64,000 bases of DNA from JAVBNJ01 sp031551625 (GCA_031551625.1 JAVBNJ010000030.1:5427-69426); one strand, 5' to 3'; positions 9,658 to 18,766 are shown, numbered from the stretch's first letter. Made by a program: numbers and translations. Notes: generated by a model not told the origin, from the sequence alone.

Positions 9658-10437
9658 CTAGTCTTTTAGTTTAGCGCACAAAAATTCACGATTCATGCGG
9701 GCAATGTGGGCAATCGAAATATCTTTCGGGCACTCCATTTCACAAGCCTGCGTGTTGGTACAAGAACCAAAACCAAGCTCATCCATTTTGGCCACCATCG
9801 CTTTGGCGCGACGCGATGCTTCAATTTTTCCTTGCGGCAACAAGGCCAGCGAGCTTACACGCGCCGATACGAACAACATCGCCGAACCGTTTTTGCAAGT
9901 AGCTACGCAAGCGCCACAACCCACGCAAGCAGCCGCATCCATGCTTTCGTCCGATTTTTCTTTCGAAATAGGAATGGCATTACCATCGGGCACACCGCCT
10001 GTATTTACCGACACAAAGCCGCCTGCTTGCAAGATTTTATCGAATGCACCACGGTCTACCACCAAGTCTTTTACCACCGGGAAACCGGCGCTACGCCACG
10101 GTTCGATAGTGATTGTTTCGCCGTCTTTAAACTTGCGCATGTGTAACTGGCAAGTTGTAATATCATCGTCGGGGCCATGTGCACGGCCATTGATGTACAA
10201 CGAACACATTCCGCAAATTCCTTCGCGGCAGTCGTGGTCGAACGCCACCGGACCGCCGCCCTTGCACCCTTTGTTTACCGCTACCGGATCACAACCTTCG
10301 CGCACCAGCTGTTCGTTGAGGATATCCATCATTTCGAGGAATGATGTATCGGCCGAAATGTTTTCGATTTTGTATGTTTCAAATTTTCCTTTTGCTTTGG
10401 CGTTTGCTTGGCGCCATATTTTTAGAGTGAAATTCAT
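9658..10437 (-). CDS. frdB: Fumarate reductase/succinate dehydrogenase iron-sulfur subunit
   Basis: Electron-transfer subunit of complex II or fumarate reductase, 259 residues. The [2Fe-2S] ligands lie in CREGICGMC plus the earlier [10 protein letters not shown] region, the next cluster in [16 protein letters not shown], and the last in [15 protein letters not shown]. The order and the long [20 protein letters not shown] segment are typical of the Bacteroidetes/epsilon-type enzyme that reduces fumarate in anaerobes. It follows frdA by 41 bases on the same strand. Confidence 0.95.
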   Translation of the reverse strand: MNFTLKIWRQANAKAKGKFETYKIENISADTSFLEMMDILNEQLVREGCDPVAVNKGCKGGGPVAFDHDCREGICGMCSLYINGRAHGPDDDITTCQLHMRKFKDGETITIEPWRSAGFPVVKDLVVDRGAFDKILQAGGFVSVNTGGVPDGNAIPISKEKSDESMDAAACVGCGACVATCKNGSAMLFVSARVSSLALLPQGKIEASRRAKAMVAKMDELGFGSCTNTQACEMECPKDISIAHIARMNREFLCAKLKD

Positions 10438-10448
10438 AATCTCAATTT

Positions 10449-10478
10449 TAATCTGTGAAAATCCGTGTAATCTGTGGA
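10449..10478. repeat. Dispersed intergenic repeat
   Basis: Reads ATCTGTGAAAATCCGTGTAA and continues ATCTGTGGAC. Same family as the spacers at 8096 and 9568. It separates frdA from frdB. Confidence 0.5.
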
Positions 10479-11441
10479 CTAGTCTTGATAGTTACGAGTG
10501 GCCGGTTTAACAAACTCGTAGTTCAACGGCTCTTTGTGTAACTCATGTGCATTGTCGCCTTTGTACTCCCAAGTCGATACATACATGTAGTTCTTATCGT
10601 CGCGCAATGTTTCGCCGTCTTCCGTTTGCATTTCTTCACGGAAGTGGCCACCGCACGACTCATTCCGGTTCAGCGCATCCATAGCCATCAGTTCACCCAT
10701 TTCGAAAAAGTCTGCTACACGCAACGCCTTTTCCAATTCCTGGTTGAATTCGCCATTTTCGCCCGGTACGTACACATTACTCCAAAACTCTTTGCGCAAA
10801 GCACGAATTTCGTCAATGGCTTCTTTCAACCCTTTTTCGTTACGCGCCATACCCACTTTGTCCCACATGATTTTTCCGAGGTGCTTGTGGTAATAATCTA
10901 CCGGCTGTTTACCTTTCACTGCAAACAGTTTCGCCACTTTTTCCTTGATCGCTTTTTCGGCTTCTTCGAAAGCAGGGTGGCTTGTATCGGTTTTCTTCAC
11001 CTGGATTTTGCCGGCCAGATAATCGCCGATTGTATACGGCAATACAAAATACCCGTCGGCCAAACCTTGCATCAATGCCGAAGCGCCGAGGCGATTGCCG
11101 CCATGGTCGCTGAAGTTGGCTTCGCCAATAGCGTAGAGGCCGGGGATAGTCGTCATCAAATTATAGTCAACCCACAAACCTCCCATTGTATAGTGGATGG
11201 CCGGGTAAATCATCATCGGCTCGTTGTACGGATTCACATCGGTAATCTTTTCGTACATTTGGAAAAGGTTGCCATAGCGTTCTTCAATCACATGCTTGCC
11301 GAGACGCTGGATAGCGGTCGAGAAATCGAGGAACACGGCCAAGCCTGTTTCGTTCACACCGAAACCGGCATCGCAACGTTCTTTGGCAGCACGCGAAGCC
11401 ACATCGCGCGGCACCAGGTTACCAAATGCCGGGTAACGGCG
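10479..11441 (-). pseudogene. frdA: Fumarate reductase/succinate dehydrogenase flavoprotein, C-terminal half (after in-frame stop)
   Basis: In-frame continuation of the flavoprotein after the TAA at 11442-11444. The frame is unbroken: the 936-base open segment (earliest possible GTG start at 11414, in [14 protein letters not shown]) and the N-terminal half are in the same register, and the codons between read [10 protein letters not shown] as expected of an intact protein. It carries the substrate-side [19 protein letters not shown] and capping/C-terminal helical regions ending ATRNYQD. Together the halves give about 646 residues, the usual length. Either a nonsense mutant, an assembly error or read-through; whether it is translated separately is unknown. 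Confidence 0.85.
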
Positions 11442-12422
11442 TTAGAGATAATAATCGCGATCTTCTTCTGCAATTTGTGAACCTGTTATTTGTCTTTTGC
11501 GGAGCTTTTCCACATCTTCTTTTTTCTTGGGAACCCAAATTCGACCATCATTACGCAACGATTCCGACATCAATGTCAGTTTCGATTGCTGCTCGCCGTG
11601 TACCGGAATACATGTCGGGTGAATTTGCGTAAAGCTCGGGTTGCCGAAGAAAGCGCCTTTCTTGTAGCATTGCCAAGCCGCCGAACCATTACTGTTCATG
11701 GCATTGGTCGACAAGAAGAATACGTTGCCGTAACCGCCCGTAGCAATAACTACGGCATGTGCCCCGTGGCGCTCAATCTCGCCGGTAACCAGGTTACGCG
11801 CCAAAATACCTTTTGCTTCGCCGTCAATCATTACCAAATCCAACATTTCGTGGCGCGGATAGGATTTCACTTGCCCTTTCGAAACAGCGCGGTTCAATGT
11901 TGCATAAGCGCCCAACAACAACTGTTGCCCGGTTTGACCGCGGGCATAAAACGTACGGCTCACCTGCGCGCCACCGAACGAGCGGTTGTCGAGCAGTCCG
12001 CCGTAATCACGCGCAAACGGAACGCCTTGCGCCACACACTGGTCGATAATCAGATTACTTACTTCGGCCAAGCGGTACACGTTTGCTTCGCGGGCGCGAT
12101 AGTCGCCGCCTTTAATGGTGTCGTAGAACAAGCGGTACACCGAATCGTTATCATTCGGGTAATTCTTTGCGGCATTAATACCACCCTGTGCGGCAATTGA
12201 GTGTGCACGGCGCGGAGAGTCGCTAATACAGAAAATTTTTACATTGTAGCCAAGTTCGCCAAGCGAGGCTGCCGCCGAAGCGCCACCCAAGCCGGTTCCT
12301 ACCACAATAATTTCGAGCTTGCGCTTGTTCGCGGGGCTCACTACGCGGATCGCTGCCTTGTGGCGCGCCCACTTTTCAGCCAAAGGGCCTTCGGGAATTT
12401 TAGCAATCAGTTTTTCTGACAT
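11442..12422 (-). CDS. frdA: Fumarate reductase/succinate dehydrogenase flavoprotein, N-terminal half (ends at premature TAA)
   Basis: Catalytic FAD subunit of fumarate reductase/succinate dehydrogenase. This half has the dinucleotide-binding [18 protein letters not shown] (near 42-59), [13 protein letters not shown] (FAD-linking His region, near 77), [17 protein letters not shown], the active-site stretch [14 protein letters not shown], and [15 protein letters not shown]. It stops at codon 327 with TAA (11442-11444) in [23 protein letters not shown], where a Glu codon is expected. A single base change (GAA to TAA) would explain it. No cytochrome-b subunit gene (frdC/sdhC) lies upstream, where it is normally found; a divergent gene starts there instead. 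Confidence 0.9.
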   Translation of the reverse strand: MSEKLIAKIPEGPLAEKWARHKAAIRVVSPANKRKLEIIVVGTGLGGASAAASLGELGYNVKIFCISDSPRRAHSIAAQGGINAAKNYPNDNDSVYRLFYDTIKGGDYRAREANVYRLAEVSNLIIDQCVAQGVPFARDYGGLLDNRSFGGAQVSRTFYARGQTGQQLLLGAYATLNRAVSKGQVKSYPRHEMLDLVMIDGEAKGILARNLVTGEIERHGAHAVVIATGGYGNVFFLSTNAMNSNGSAAWQCYKKGAFFGNPSFTQIHPTCIPVHGEQQSKLTLMSESLRNDGRIWVPKKKEDVEKLRKRQITGSQIAEEDRDYYL

Positions 12423-12495
12423 ATCGGTTGATTTAATAAATTTTCAAAATAATCCGCGAATTTAATCATTTTTATGCGGTAAAAAAAATTGGCCT

Positions 12496-12503
12496 TATAT
12501 TTG
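12496..12503 (+). promoter_or_regulatory. Candidate -7 box (TATATTTG)
   Basis: Exact TAnnTTTG 37 bases before the chosen ATG at 12540. No strong -33 TTTG is seen. Confidence 0.5.
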
Positions 12504-12539
12504 TAGCATCCTTTTATGTTACTATTAAAACAAAAAATC

Positions 12540-13043
12540 ATGAGAAAAATCTTTACAACTCTGTTACTATGTGCATTAACACTCTCGTTAATAGCAGAGG
12601 AACCTGCCAAAAGCACCGGCAACGAAACACAAGCAGCCAAAGTAAAGCAGGCAACCGAAGCAAAAAACTATACGATTGAAGTCGACAGGGCCTTCCCCAT
12701 GCGCGGACAGTCCATTAACCTCACTTCGTCATACGATCTGGCCGTGCGTGGCGACTCAGTTACTGCCTACCTTCCCTACTTTGGCGTGTCACAACGCGCA
12801 ATATATGGCGACAGCGAAGGCGGCATCAAATTTGCCGAACCGGCTGCCAACTATAAAATTAGTTACAATGAGAAAAAACAGCAATATCATATCACTTTTG
12901 ATATTCGCTCTCCAAAGGACTCTTATAAAATCTCATTGTACATTTTCACGAACGGCAGCGCTTCGGTCGATATTTCGCCTTCCAGCTCCGACTTCATTAG
13001 CTATCGAGGAGAACTTGTATTTAAAGACAATGAAAAGAAATAA
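12540..13043 (+). CDS. DUF4251-family exported protein
   Basis: 167 residues from the chosen start (MRKIFTTLLLCALTLSLIAEE). An upstream in-frame ATG at 12516 would put charged residues (LLLKQKI) before the signal peptide and lies nearly at the predicted transcription start, so the later one is preferred. The mature part matches the DUF4251 family: YTIEVDRAFPMRGQSINLTSSYDLAVRGDSVTAYLPYFGVSQ, then a G-rich turn and ITFDIRSPKDSYKISLYIFTNGSASVDI. Function unknown; likely periplasmic or outer-membrane associated. It has its own terminator. Confidence 0.85.
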   Translation: MRKIFTTLLLCALTLSLIAEEPAKSTGNETQAAKVKQATEAKNYTIEVDRAFPMRGQSINLTSSYDLAVRGDSVTAYLPYFGVSQRAIYGDSEGGIKFAEPAANYKISYNEKKQQYHITFDIRSPKDSYKISLYIFTNGSASVDISPSSSDFISYRGELVFKDNEKK

Positions 13044-13081
13044 AAAACCGCCGTTGCAAACAGTTTGCAACGGCGGTTTTT
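13044..13081 (+). terminator. Intrinsic terminator after the DUF4251 gene
   Basis: A 17-bp inverted repeat, 13045-13061 with 13063-13079 (core CCGCCGTTGC/GCAACGGCGG), with a T run, directly after the stop codon. Confidence 0.9.
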
Positions 13082-13104
13082 GTAATAGTTATCAACTGCA
13101 AATA

Positions 13105-13632
13105 TTAGTCAAAAGTAATTGATGAAATTACAATAACCATTCCACTAGCTACATCTGCTTGCTTAAGATTTATCAAGATGTTTTTTACAGACTTCCCATT
13201 TACAGTACCATTAGCAACTGCAGCATCATATATGCTTTCATCATCATCCTCAACGCCGCCATTTCCTTGGAACTTCAATAGTCCTATAGGAGTAACAATG
13301 TCTTGTTTTGCAACAGTAGAGAAAGCAACCCAAGCGTCTTGCTCATTTTCTACGGCCTGTGTAGTTAGTACCAAACCATTTATTACAACATTACCCATAC
13401 CCGGAATTGCAATAGTAGAAGACAATTGCAAATCGCTATCCCCACTTTTTGCCACAGCAATGGTAATATTGGGAATGGTCGTCGGAGTCGGACCTGCATA
13501 CACTATTGCGGTAGCAGTATAATTACCCGCTAAAGTATCGCGATAATCAGGGTCATCTTTTTTGCAACCACTGAAGGCTACCAACGATACGCCCAATGCA
13601 AGGGCGATCATACTTTTCAAAACTTTTTTCAT
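13105..13632 (-). CDS. Small lipoprotein, member of a three-gene paralogous set
   Basis: 175 residues with a lipoprotein signal (FSGCKK, Cys near residue 22). The mature start DPDYRDTLAGNYTATAIVY matches the openings of the next two genes (STDYAPDAVGSYEGTITV and NTDYAQQVSGIYKGTMTV), and all three contain a ...ITVxKSG... strand. The fold is probably a small beta barrel or lipocalin-like domain, by analogy with Bacteroides lipoproteins of this size; I do not recognise a named family. It is transcribed divergently from its paralogue at 13796. Confidence 0.75.
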   Translation of the reverse strand: MKKVLKSMIALALGVSLVAFSGCKKDDPDYRDTLAGNYTATAIVYAGPTPTTIPNITIAVAKSGDSDLQLSSTIAIPGMGNVVINGLVLTTQAVENEQDAWVAFSTVAKQDIVTPIGLLKFQGNGGVEDDDESIYDAAVANGTVNGKSVKNILINLKQADVASGMVIVISSITFD

Positions 13633-13680
13633 AATAGATTATTAATTAAAATTTAGTTATTAGTTTATAATTTTGTATTG

Positions 13681-13711
13681 CAAAGGTACGATTTTTAACT
13701 AATTAACCAAA
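13681..13711 (-). promoter_or_regulatory. Sigma-ABfr-type promoter of the 13105-13632 lipoprotein
   Basis: On the minus strand: TTTG (13708-13711), 19 bases, TACCTTTG (13681-13688). This matches the Bacteroidetes consensus in both boxes and spacing, about 49 bases before the ATG. Confidence 0.7.
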
Positions 13712-13737
13712 AAAGTATACATGTAAAAAAATAATTG

Positions 13738-13745
13738 TACTTTTG
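13738..13745 (+). promoter_or_regulatory. Candidate -7 box (TACTTTTG) of the 13796 lipoprotein
   Basis: TAnnTTTG match 51 bases before the ATG at 13796. It lies back to back with the divergent promoter at 13681-13711. No clear -33 TTTG. Confidence 0.45.
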
Positions 13746-13795
13746 TAAAACTTACTTTAAGTTAAGAATTCACAAATATTAAAGAAAAAATAGTA

Positions 13796-14281
13796 ATGAA
13801 AAAATTATGGATTTTAGCGGCATTGGCCGTAGCAGCAACAATTTTTACCGGTTGTAATAAGGACAAAACGTCTACTGACTATGCCCCTGACGCCGTAGGT
13901 AGCTATGAGGGAACTATAACTGTGCCCGAAACAACGGTTATGTCAATGACCATACCGGCACAAACAATTCCGGATGTAACGATTACCGTTGAAAAAAGCG
14001 GAGAAAATAAAGTTACATTGAAAATGAACGAAACAATTGATGCCGCTGCAATAGGTGCATTAGCCTTAAACGTATCATGTCCTGCAACCACTTCGGATGG
14101 CGGTGACGGTAAAATAAAGATTGGTGGCAATACCATGGTTACACTGGAACAACCGCTCCCAGGCATCGGGCTAAGCGAACTTCCGGTTTCTATCAACGGC
14201 ACAATAGATGCAAGCGGCAACGCCAATTTCACTATTACGGTAATGAGTTTAATTAATGTTGCATTTGCCGGCACAAAATAA
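13796..14281 (+). CDS. Small lipoprotein, paralogue 2
   Basis: 161 residues, lipobox FTGC (Cys near 20), then STDYAPDAVGSYEGTITV and a beta-rich body with VTITVEKSGENKVTLKMN and FPATT-like CPATTSDGGDGKIKIGG. It resembles the third paralogue (TFPATTTNGNEGRVLVTG) more than the first. Probably anchored in the outer membrane. Function unknown; could belong to the calycin-like lipoproteins seen in Bacteroides, but that is a guess from size and pattern. Confidence 0.75.
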   Translation: MKKLWILAALAVAATIFTGCNKDKTSTDYAPDAVGSYEGTITVPETTVMSMTIPAQTIPDVTITVEKSGENKVTLKMNETIDAAAIGALALNVSCPATTSDGGDGKIKIGGNTMVTLEQPLPGIGLSELPVSINGTIDASGNANFTITVMSLINVAFAGTK

Positions 14282-14307
14282 CGGTCAATACTCTTGTTTA
14301 AAAAACT

Positions 14308-14346
14308 AAATACCCCGATTTTTAATGAAGCCGGGGTATTTTTTTT
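14308..14346 (+). terminator. Intrinsic terminator after lipoprotein 2
   Basis: AATACCCCG (14309-14317) pairs with CGGGGTATT (14332-14340), followed by eight T residues. The T run also supplies the -33 box of the next promoter. Confidence 0.85.
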
Positions 14347-14375
14347 GCATTTCCTGCGAAACGACCGTATCTTTG
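14344..14375 (+). promoter_or_regulatory. Sigma-ABfr-type promoter of lipoprotein 3
   Basis: TTTG (14344-14347), 20 bases, TATCTTTG (14368-14375); the ATG is at 14397. Good match in both boxes and spacing. Confidence 0.7.
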
Positions 14376-14396
14376 TAGGCATAAATTTAAAAACTT

Positions 14397-14894
14397 ATGA
14401 AAAAAATAGTAATTCTAATAATGTTGGCCATAGTAAGCTTCAGCGCTTGCAAAAAAAATGACAATACGGATTATGCACAACAGGTTTCCGGTATTTATAA
14501 GGGAACAATGACTGTAAAAGTAGAAGAGGGAACCGTACAAGTTATCTCCAGCATGAAAGTGAGTGTAACTTATGTCGGGTTCAATGCTGTTTCCGTAAAA
14601 ATAGACACCACTCTGAATTTTACCGCTGGCCCCCAAGCCTACGAAATACCCCTGAAGAAAACGTTTCCGGCTACCACCACTAATGGTAATGAGGGACGCG
14701 TGCTTGTTACGGGAACACTCGAAGAACTGCTGAGCCCGCCAATTATATTGCCCGGCCCTTTCCACGGCGAACAAGGCACCTTGAAGCTGGCTTTTAACGG
14801 CACTGCCGGCATAAGTTCCCAACTAATCTTTTCGTTGAAATCGCCATCAGGAGTTACCACGCTAAATACGGAGTTTACAGGACAAAAACAGTAA
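14397..14894 (+). CDS. Small lipoprotein, paralogue 3
   Basis: 165 residues, lipobox FSAC (Cys near 18), then NTDYAQQVSGIYKGTMTV and the shared PATTTNGNEGRVLVTG strand pair. Its own promoter and terminator bracket it, so each of the three paralogues is a separate transcription unit. Function unknown. Confidence 0.75.
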   Translation: MKKIVILIMLAIVSFSACKKNDNTDYAQQVSGIYKGTMTVKVEEGTVQVISSMKVSVTYVGFNAVSVKIDTTLNFTAGPQAYEIPLKKTFPATTTNGNEGRVLVTGTLEELLSPPIILPGPFHGEQGTLKLAFNGTAGISSQLIFSLKSPSGVTTLNTEFTGQKQ

Positions 14895-14914
14895 CTATAC
14901 TTTCATCGTTCATA

Positions 14915-14944
14915 CAAAGCAGGCTATACAGCTTGCTTTTTTTG
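14915..14944 (+). terminator. Intrinsic terminator after lipoprotein 3
   Basis: AAAGCAGGC (14916-14924) pairs with GCTTGCTTT (14931-14939; one G-T pair), followed by a T run. Confidence 0.75.
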
Positions 14945-15004
14945 TACGCAGTCAAAAATTAATTTGTGTATTTCCCACATTTATACATTAACCACATTAT
15001 TTTG

Positions 15005-15012
15005 TATCTTTG
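15005..15012 (+). promoter_or_regulatory. Candidate -7 box (TATCTTTG) of the TonB-dependent receptor
   Basis: Exact TAnnTTTG match 30 bases before the first ATG. -33 not clear. Confidence 0.5.
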
Positions 15013-15034
15013 TTCGTTTTTTTAGAAATTAAAA

Positions 15035-17848
15035 ATGGGATTAATGAAAACAAGATTAGTATCGCTTTTGGCATTGGTACTATGCATGGGAATTGCAATT
15101 CCCTCTTTTGCACAAACGTTGAAAGGCACGGTATACGATGCAAAAACAGATGAAACATTAGTAGGCGTAAACATATCGTACAAAGATAAAAACGGGAAAG
15201 TAAAAACAGCGCTCTCGGATGAAAACGGGTACTACGAAATGCCCATTGCCGATGGCAGCTGGATGATTATTTTTACCTACATGGGATACGAAACCATTGC
15301 CAATCCGGTAGTCATTGCCAAAGGGCAAACGGAAACCCTCAATATTTACATGAACCAGCAAACAAATCTGCTCGATGCAGTGGTGGTGAGTGTAGGCCGC
15401 TATGAACAGAAGGTAAGCGAAGTGACCGTATCGATGGAGGTGATGAAACCCGACGATATTGTAAAACAAAATGCCACCGACCTCAGCGTAGCCATCAACA
15501 CGCTGCCGGGAGTCGACGTCACAGACAAACAACCGTCTATCCGCGGAGGTAGCGGCTGGACGTACGGTGTAGGCAGCCGCACACAGGTATTGGTCGACGG
15601 GATGTCGGTACTGGCGCCGGGCGTAGGCGAAGTAAACTGGAACATTGTGCCGATGGAAAACGTCGCACAGGTTGAAGTAATCAAAGGAGCTTCGTCGGTA
15701 CTCTACGGTTCGTCGGCTCTCAACGGGCTTATCAACGTACGCACGGCACGCCCGAGCATTGAGCCGCAAACCAATATAAACGCTTATTTAGGTGTTTACG
15801 GAGATCCGCAAAATAAAGATTATGTGTGGTGGGGCGAAGAATTTTGGAAAGAAGGTAAATTCAATGTTACGCCCTTATTGCGACGCAATGTACTTTACGG
15901 CATCCGCCAGCCGATATATAACGGGATTGACTTTTCGCACACTCGCCGCATTGGCGATGTCGATGTATCGGTAGGCATGGATTTGTTTACCAACGAAGGA
16001 TATCGTGTCGATAACTACAACCAGCGTGTACGCATTGGCGGAAACATTACGTACCACGTGCCCAACAAACCGGGTATGAGCTTTGGGCTAAACGCCAATT
16101 TCCTGTCGAACGATTATTCGGGATTCTTTATTTGGCGCTCGGCCGATGAACCGTATGTGCAATCGCCGATGACGAATATGAGCCGCCAAGGTAATGCTTT
16201 CTACATCGACCCGTTCTTCAACTACTACGACACCGACCGCGAGATGTCGCACAAAGTGAAAGCGCGCTTCTATCACAAGTCCGATGGTATTACGTCGCAC
16301 TCGACCAGCAAAACAGCCACACAGATATTCGACCAGATGAATTTCGACATGGAGAAATTGCCCGAGTTGATGAATTTGGTACAAAACCCCGACCTGCTTA
16401 TCAACGACCTGATGCAATTTGTACCCGACCTGTTGAATAACAATGCCGACGGGTTAGCTAATTATTTCAAAGTAAATATCGGCGATAAATATTTCCCCGG
16501 CGCTACGTCGCCCGATTATGTCGATTTGCTGTCGTTCGTCATGGGACGCATGCCGTTTCCGCAAAACCAGTCGGAAGCAGTGTCGTGGCTGTTGCACATC
16601 AACGAGCCGAAAGACCGTAGTACGCCGCCTGATAATACAACGTCTTATTTCCTCGACTACCAGTTCAACAAAAAGTATAACACCGCACAATTCACGGCCG
16701 GGCTTACATTCGATCATCTCTATAACCAATCGACCGTGAGCGGTCTGCACGAGAGTGACAATATTGCCGCCTATTTCCAATACGATCAGAAATTTTTTGA
16801 AAAACTAAATGTATCGGCAGGTATGCGGTTGGAATACTACCGCGTCGACTCCCTTTACCGCGAAGCCGAAATGAATGTACTTGGCCTCAACGTGCCGTTC
16901 ACTCCGGTGTTCCGTTTCGGGCTCAACTACGAACTTACACCCTACACATTTCTTCGCGCATCGTTCGGACAAGGATACCGCTATCCCTCAATCACCGAAA
17001 AATTTGTATTTAAAGACATCGGGGGCATTGCTGCCTATCCAAATAAGGACTTGAAACCCGAAAGCGGTTATAACGCCGAAATCGGGCTGAAGCAAGGGTA
17101 TAAAATCGGCAACTTCATGGGTTATCTCGATGTAGCCGGATTTTACACCCGCTATAATGACATGATCGAATTTCAATTCGGACTTTTCAACAGCGAAACA
17201 TTCGACTACATGAATAGCTTGTGGGACGTAATAGCCATGGTAACGGCTGGCGACATGCCCGGCCTCGGCACGCGCTTTGCCAACGTAAGCCGCGCACAAA
17301 TCTACGGGGTCGACGCATCGGTAATGGGTATCTGGAAAATAAACCCTACTATGCAAATGTCTTACAATGTGGGCTACACATTCATTGAGCCGATAGATAT
17401 GGACTGGGAAGAAAAAGCCCAACACCAATCAACCGATCCGCTTGATTTCAAAGAAAAATCGAATGATTCGAAATATCTGAAATACCGCCAGAAGCATTCG
17501 TTCAAAGCGGTAATGGATTTTGAGTGGAACCGCTTTACGATTGGCACCAACATGTGCTACAAATCAAAAACATTAGCGGTAGATTATTTCCTGGTAGACG
17601 AACGTCCGAAAGACCACATGGATATTATGGATGCTGTGCGCTCTATTATTTTCCCGGGCTTGCACAACTATTGGGAAGACCACAACACCGGCTACTTTGC
17701 CATGGACGCACGTGTGGGTGTAGAAATTTCGAAGAAAATAAAAATGTGGTTTATCGTAAACAACCTGCTGAATACAGAGTATACGCTCCGACCGATGGAC
17801 GTATCGCAGCCACGCACTTTTGTTTTCCAAGTGAACGCAAAAATATAA
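15035..17848 (+). CDS. TonB-dependent outer-membrane receptor
   Basis: 937 residues; an alternative start is Met4 (15044). Order: signal peptide ending SFAQT (near 27), a carboxypeptidase-regulatory-like domain (about 28-110: LKGTVYDAKTDETLVGVNI...), a plug domain (about 130-240: NTLPGVDVTDKQPSIRGGSG, QVLVDGMSV, VEVIKGASSVLYGSSALNGLINV) and a long beta barrel. The terminal NLLNTEYTLRPMDVSQPRTF...VNAKI is typical of TonB receptors. There is no SusD partner, so this is not a SusCD glycan pair; a metal chelate or small-molecule substrate is more likely, though nothing in the sequence identifies it. Energised by TonB-ExbBD, not encoded here. Confidence 0.9.
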   Translation: MGLMKTRLVSLLALVLCMGIAIPSFAQTLKGTVYDAKTDETLVGVNISYKDKNGKVKTALSDENGYYEMPIADGSWMIIFTYMGYETIANPVVIAKGQTETLNIYMNQQTNLLDAVVVSVGRYEQKVSEVTVSMEVMKPDDIVKQNATDLSVAINTLPGVDVTDKQPSIRGGSGWTYGVGSRTQVLVDGMSVLAPGVGEVNWNIVPMENVAQVEVIKGASSVLYGSSALNGLINVRTARPSIEPQTNINAYLGVYGDPQNKDYVWWGEEFWKEGKFNVTPLLRRNVLYGIRQPIYNGIDFSHTRRIGDVDVSVGMDLFTNEGYRVDNYNQRVRIGGNITYHVPNKPGMSFGLNANFLSNDYSGFFIWRSADEPYVQSPMTNMSRQGNAFYIDPFFNYYDTDREMSHKVKARFYHKSDGITSHSTSKTATQIFDQMNFDMEKLPELMNLVQNPDLLINDLMQFVPDLLNNNADGLANYFKVNIGDKYFPGATSPDYVDLLSFVMGRMPFPQNQSEAVSWLLHINEPKDRSTPPDNTTSYFLDYQFNKKYNTAQFTAGLTFDHLYNQSTVSGLHESDNIAAYFQYDQKFFEKLNVSAGMRLEYYRVDSLYREAEMNVLGLNVPFTPVFRFGLNYELTPYTFLRASFGQGYRYPSITEKFVFKDIGGIAAYPNKDLKPESGYNAEIGLKQGYKIGNFMGYLDVAGFYTRYNDMIEFQFGLFNSETFDYMNSLWDVIAMVTAGDMPGLGTRFANVSRAQIYGVDASVMGIWKINPTMQMSYNVGYTFIEPIDMDWEEKAQHQSTDPLDFKEKSNDSKYLKYRQKHSFKAVMDFEWNRFTIGTNMCYKSKTLAVDYFLVDERPKDHMDIMDAVRSIIFPGLHNYWEDHNTGYFAMDARVGVEISKKIKMWFIVNNLLNTEYTLRPMDVSQPRTFVFQVNAKI

Positions 17849-17860
17849 TATCACAGTAAC

Positions 17861-17914
17861 AGTCCACAGATTAACACAGATTTTCATTCTATTTAATTTG
17901 TGGACTCTGTGGAC
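17861..17914. repeat. Dispersed intergenic repeat with inverted ends
   Basis: AGTCCACAGATTAACACAGA followed by TTAATTTGTGGACTCTGTGG. AGTCCACA (17861-17868) and TGTGGACT (17899-17906) are inverted. Same family as the spacers at 8096, 9568 and 10449. Confidence 0.55.
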
Positions 17915-17928
17915 AAAAGGTAGTTGAT

Positions 17929-18738
17929 ATGGAATTTTTTACAATGTCTCACAATATTCCCGTGCATGTAAATGATACGGGTGGCAAAAATCCGGTTATT
18001 GTATTGCTGCACGGCTATATGGAAACCATTGCCATTTGGGACGAGTTTGTAGCCAGCATTCCGAAAGATTACCGCATCGTCCGCCTCGACTTACCCGGTC
18101 ACGGCCTCACCGGCACGCCCGATAGGGAGGTTATTTCCGTTGATTTTTCGGCTCAAGTGGTCCACGATGTATTACAACAGGCCGGTATCGAGAAATGTAT
18201 TATTTGCGGCCACTCCATGGGTGGCTATGTAGCGTTGGCATTTGCGGCACAATTTCCCGGAAGCACAAATGCATTATGCCTTTTCAGCTCCACTCCCAAC
18301 CCCGATGCTCCTGAAAAAAAGGAAGGCCGCCTGCGCGAAATAGAATTGATTAAATCGGGCAAGCTGCTGTTAGCCGCTGCCCACGGCATTCCGAACATGT
18401 ACGCCCCCGGCAATGATAAAAAGTTTGCCGAAAAAATAGAAGAAACCAAAGAGATTGCTGAAATTCACGAACCCGATGGCATCATTGGCTGCCTGCGCGG
18501 CATGATGGAGCGCCCCGATCGCAACGAGTTTCTCACTTCGCTCAACAAACCGCTGCTGTTTATCTTCGGCAAGCAAGACCGTTTCATTACCCTGGAAACG
18601 GCCCAAGGATTGGCCGCCAAATACCCGCAAGCAAAAGTGGTGTGGCTCGACAACTCCGGACACAATGGTTTTATCGAAGAAACAGCTGCCTGCTCCGAAG
18701 GTTTTCTGGAATTTGCGAAAACCGTTTACTCAATGTAG
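17929..18738 (+). CDS. Alpha/beta-fold hydrolase
   Basis: 269 residues (Met6 at 17944 is an equally good start). Motifs: oxyanion HGYM near 28, LDLPGHGLTGTP, nucleophile elbow GHSMGGYVAL near 95-104, acid in GKQDRFI near 212 and catalytic His in NSGHNGFIEE near 243. A single-domain cytoplasmic hydrolase; the substrate cannot be told. Its stop codon lies inside the inverted repeat that precedes fic. Confidence 0.88.
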   Translation: MEFFTMSHNIPVHVNDTGGKNPVIVLLHGYMETIAIWDEFVASIPKDYRIVRLDLPGHGLTGTPDREVISVDFSAQVVHDVLQQAGIEKCIICGHSMGGYVALAFAAQFPGSTNALCLFSSTPNPDAPEKKEGRLREIELIKSGKLLLAAAHGIPNMYAPGNDKKFAEKIEETKEIAEIHEPDGIIGCLRGMMERPDRNEFLTSLNKPLLFIFGKQDRFITLETAQGLAAKYPQAKVVWLDNSGHNGFIEETAACSEGFLEFAKTVYSM

Positions 18739-18749
18739 TGAGTAAATCA
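18725..18749. repeat. Inverted repeat before fic
   Basis: TTTACTC (18725-18731) and GAGTAAA (18740-18746) form perfect 7-bp arms around 8 bases, followed by TCA. The block GAGTAAATCA recurs at 19809-19818 after fic. It overlaps the last codons of the hydrolase gene and lies 18 bases before the fic -7 box. Confidence 0.6.
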
Positions 18750-18766
18750 CTTTAGACTAAATTCGC

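Noticed and set aside
10479..11414. Second half of frdA as an independent gene starting at GTG 11414
   Set aside because: The codons between the stop and that GTG read as the conserved RRYPAFGNL, so it is the interior of one interrupted gene and not a genuine start.
12407..12640. Minus-strand reading frame upstream of frdA as the missing sdhC/frdC
   Set aside because: Only 77 codons, no multi-span pattern or heme histidines, and it overlaps the promoter and start of the DUF4251 gene on the other strand.
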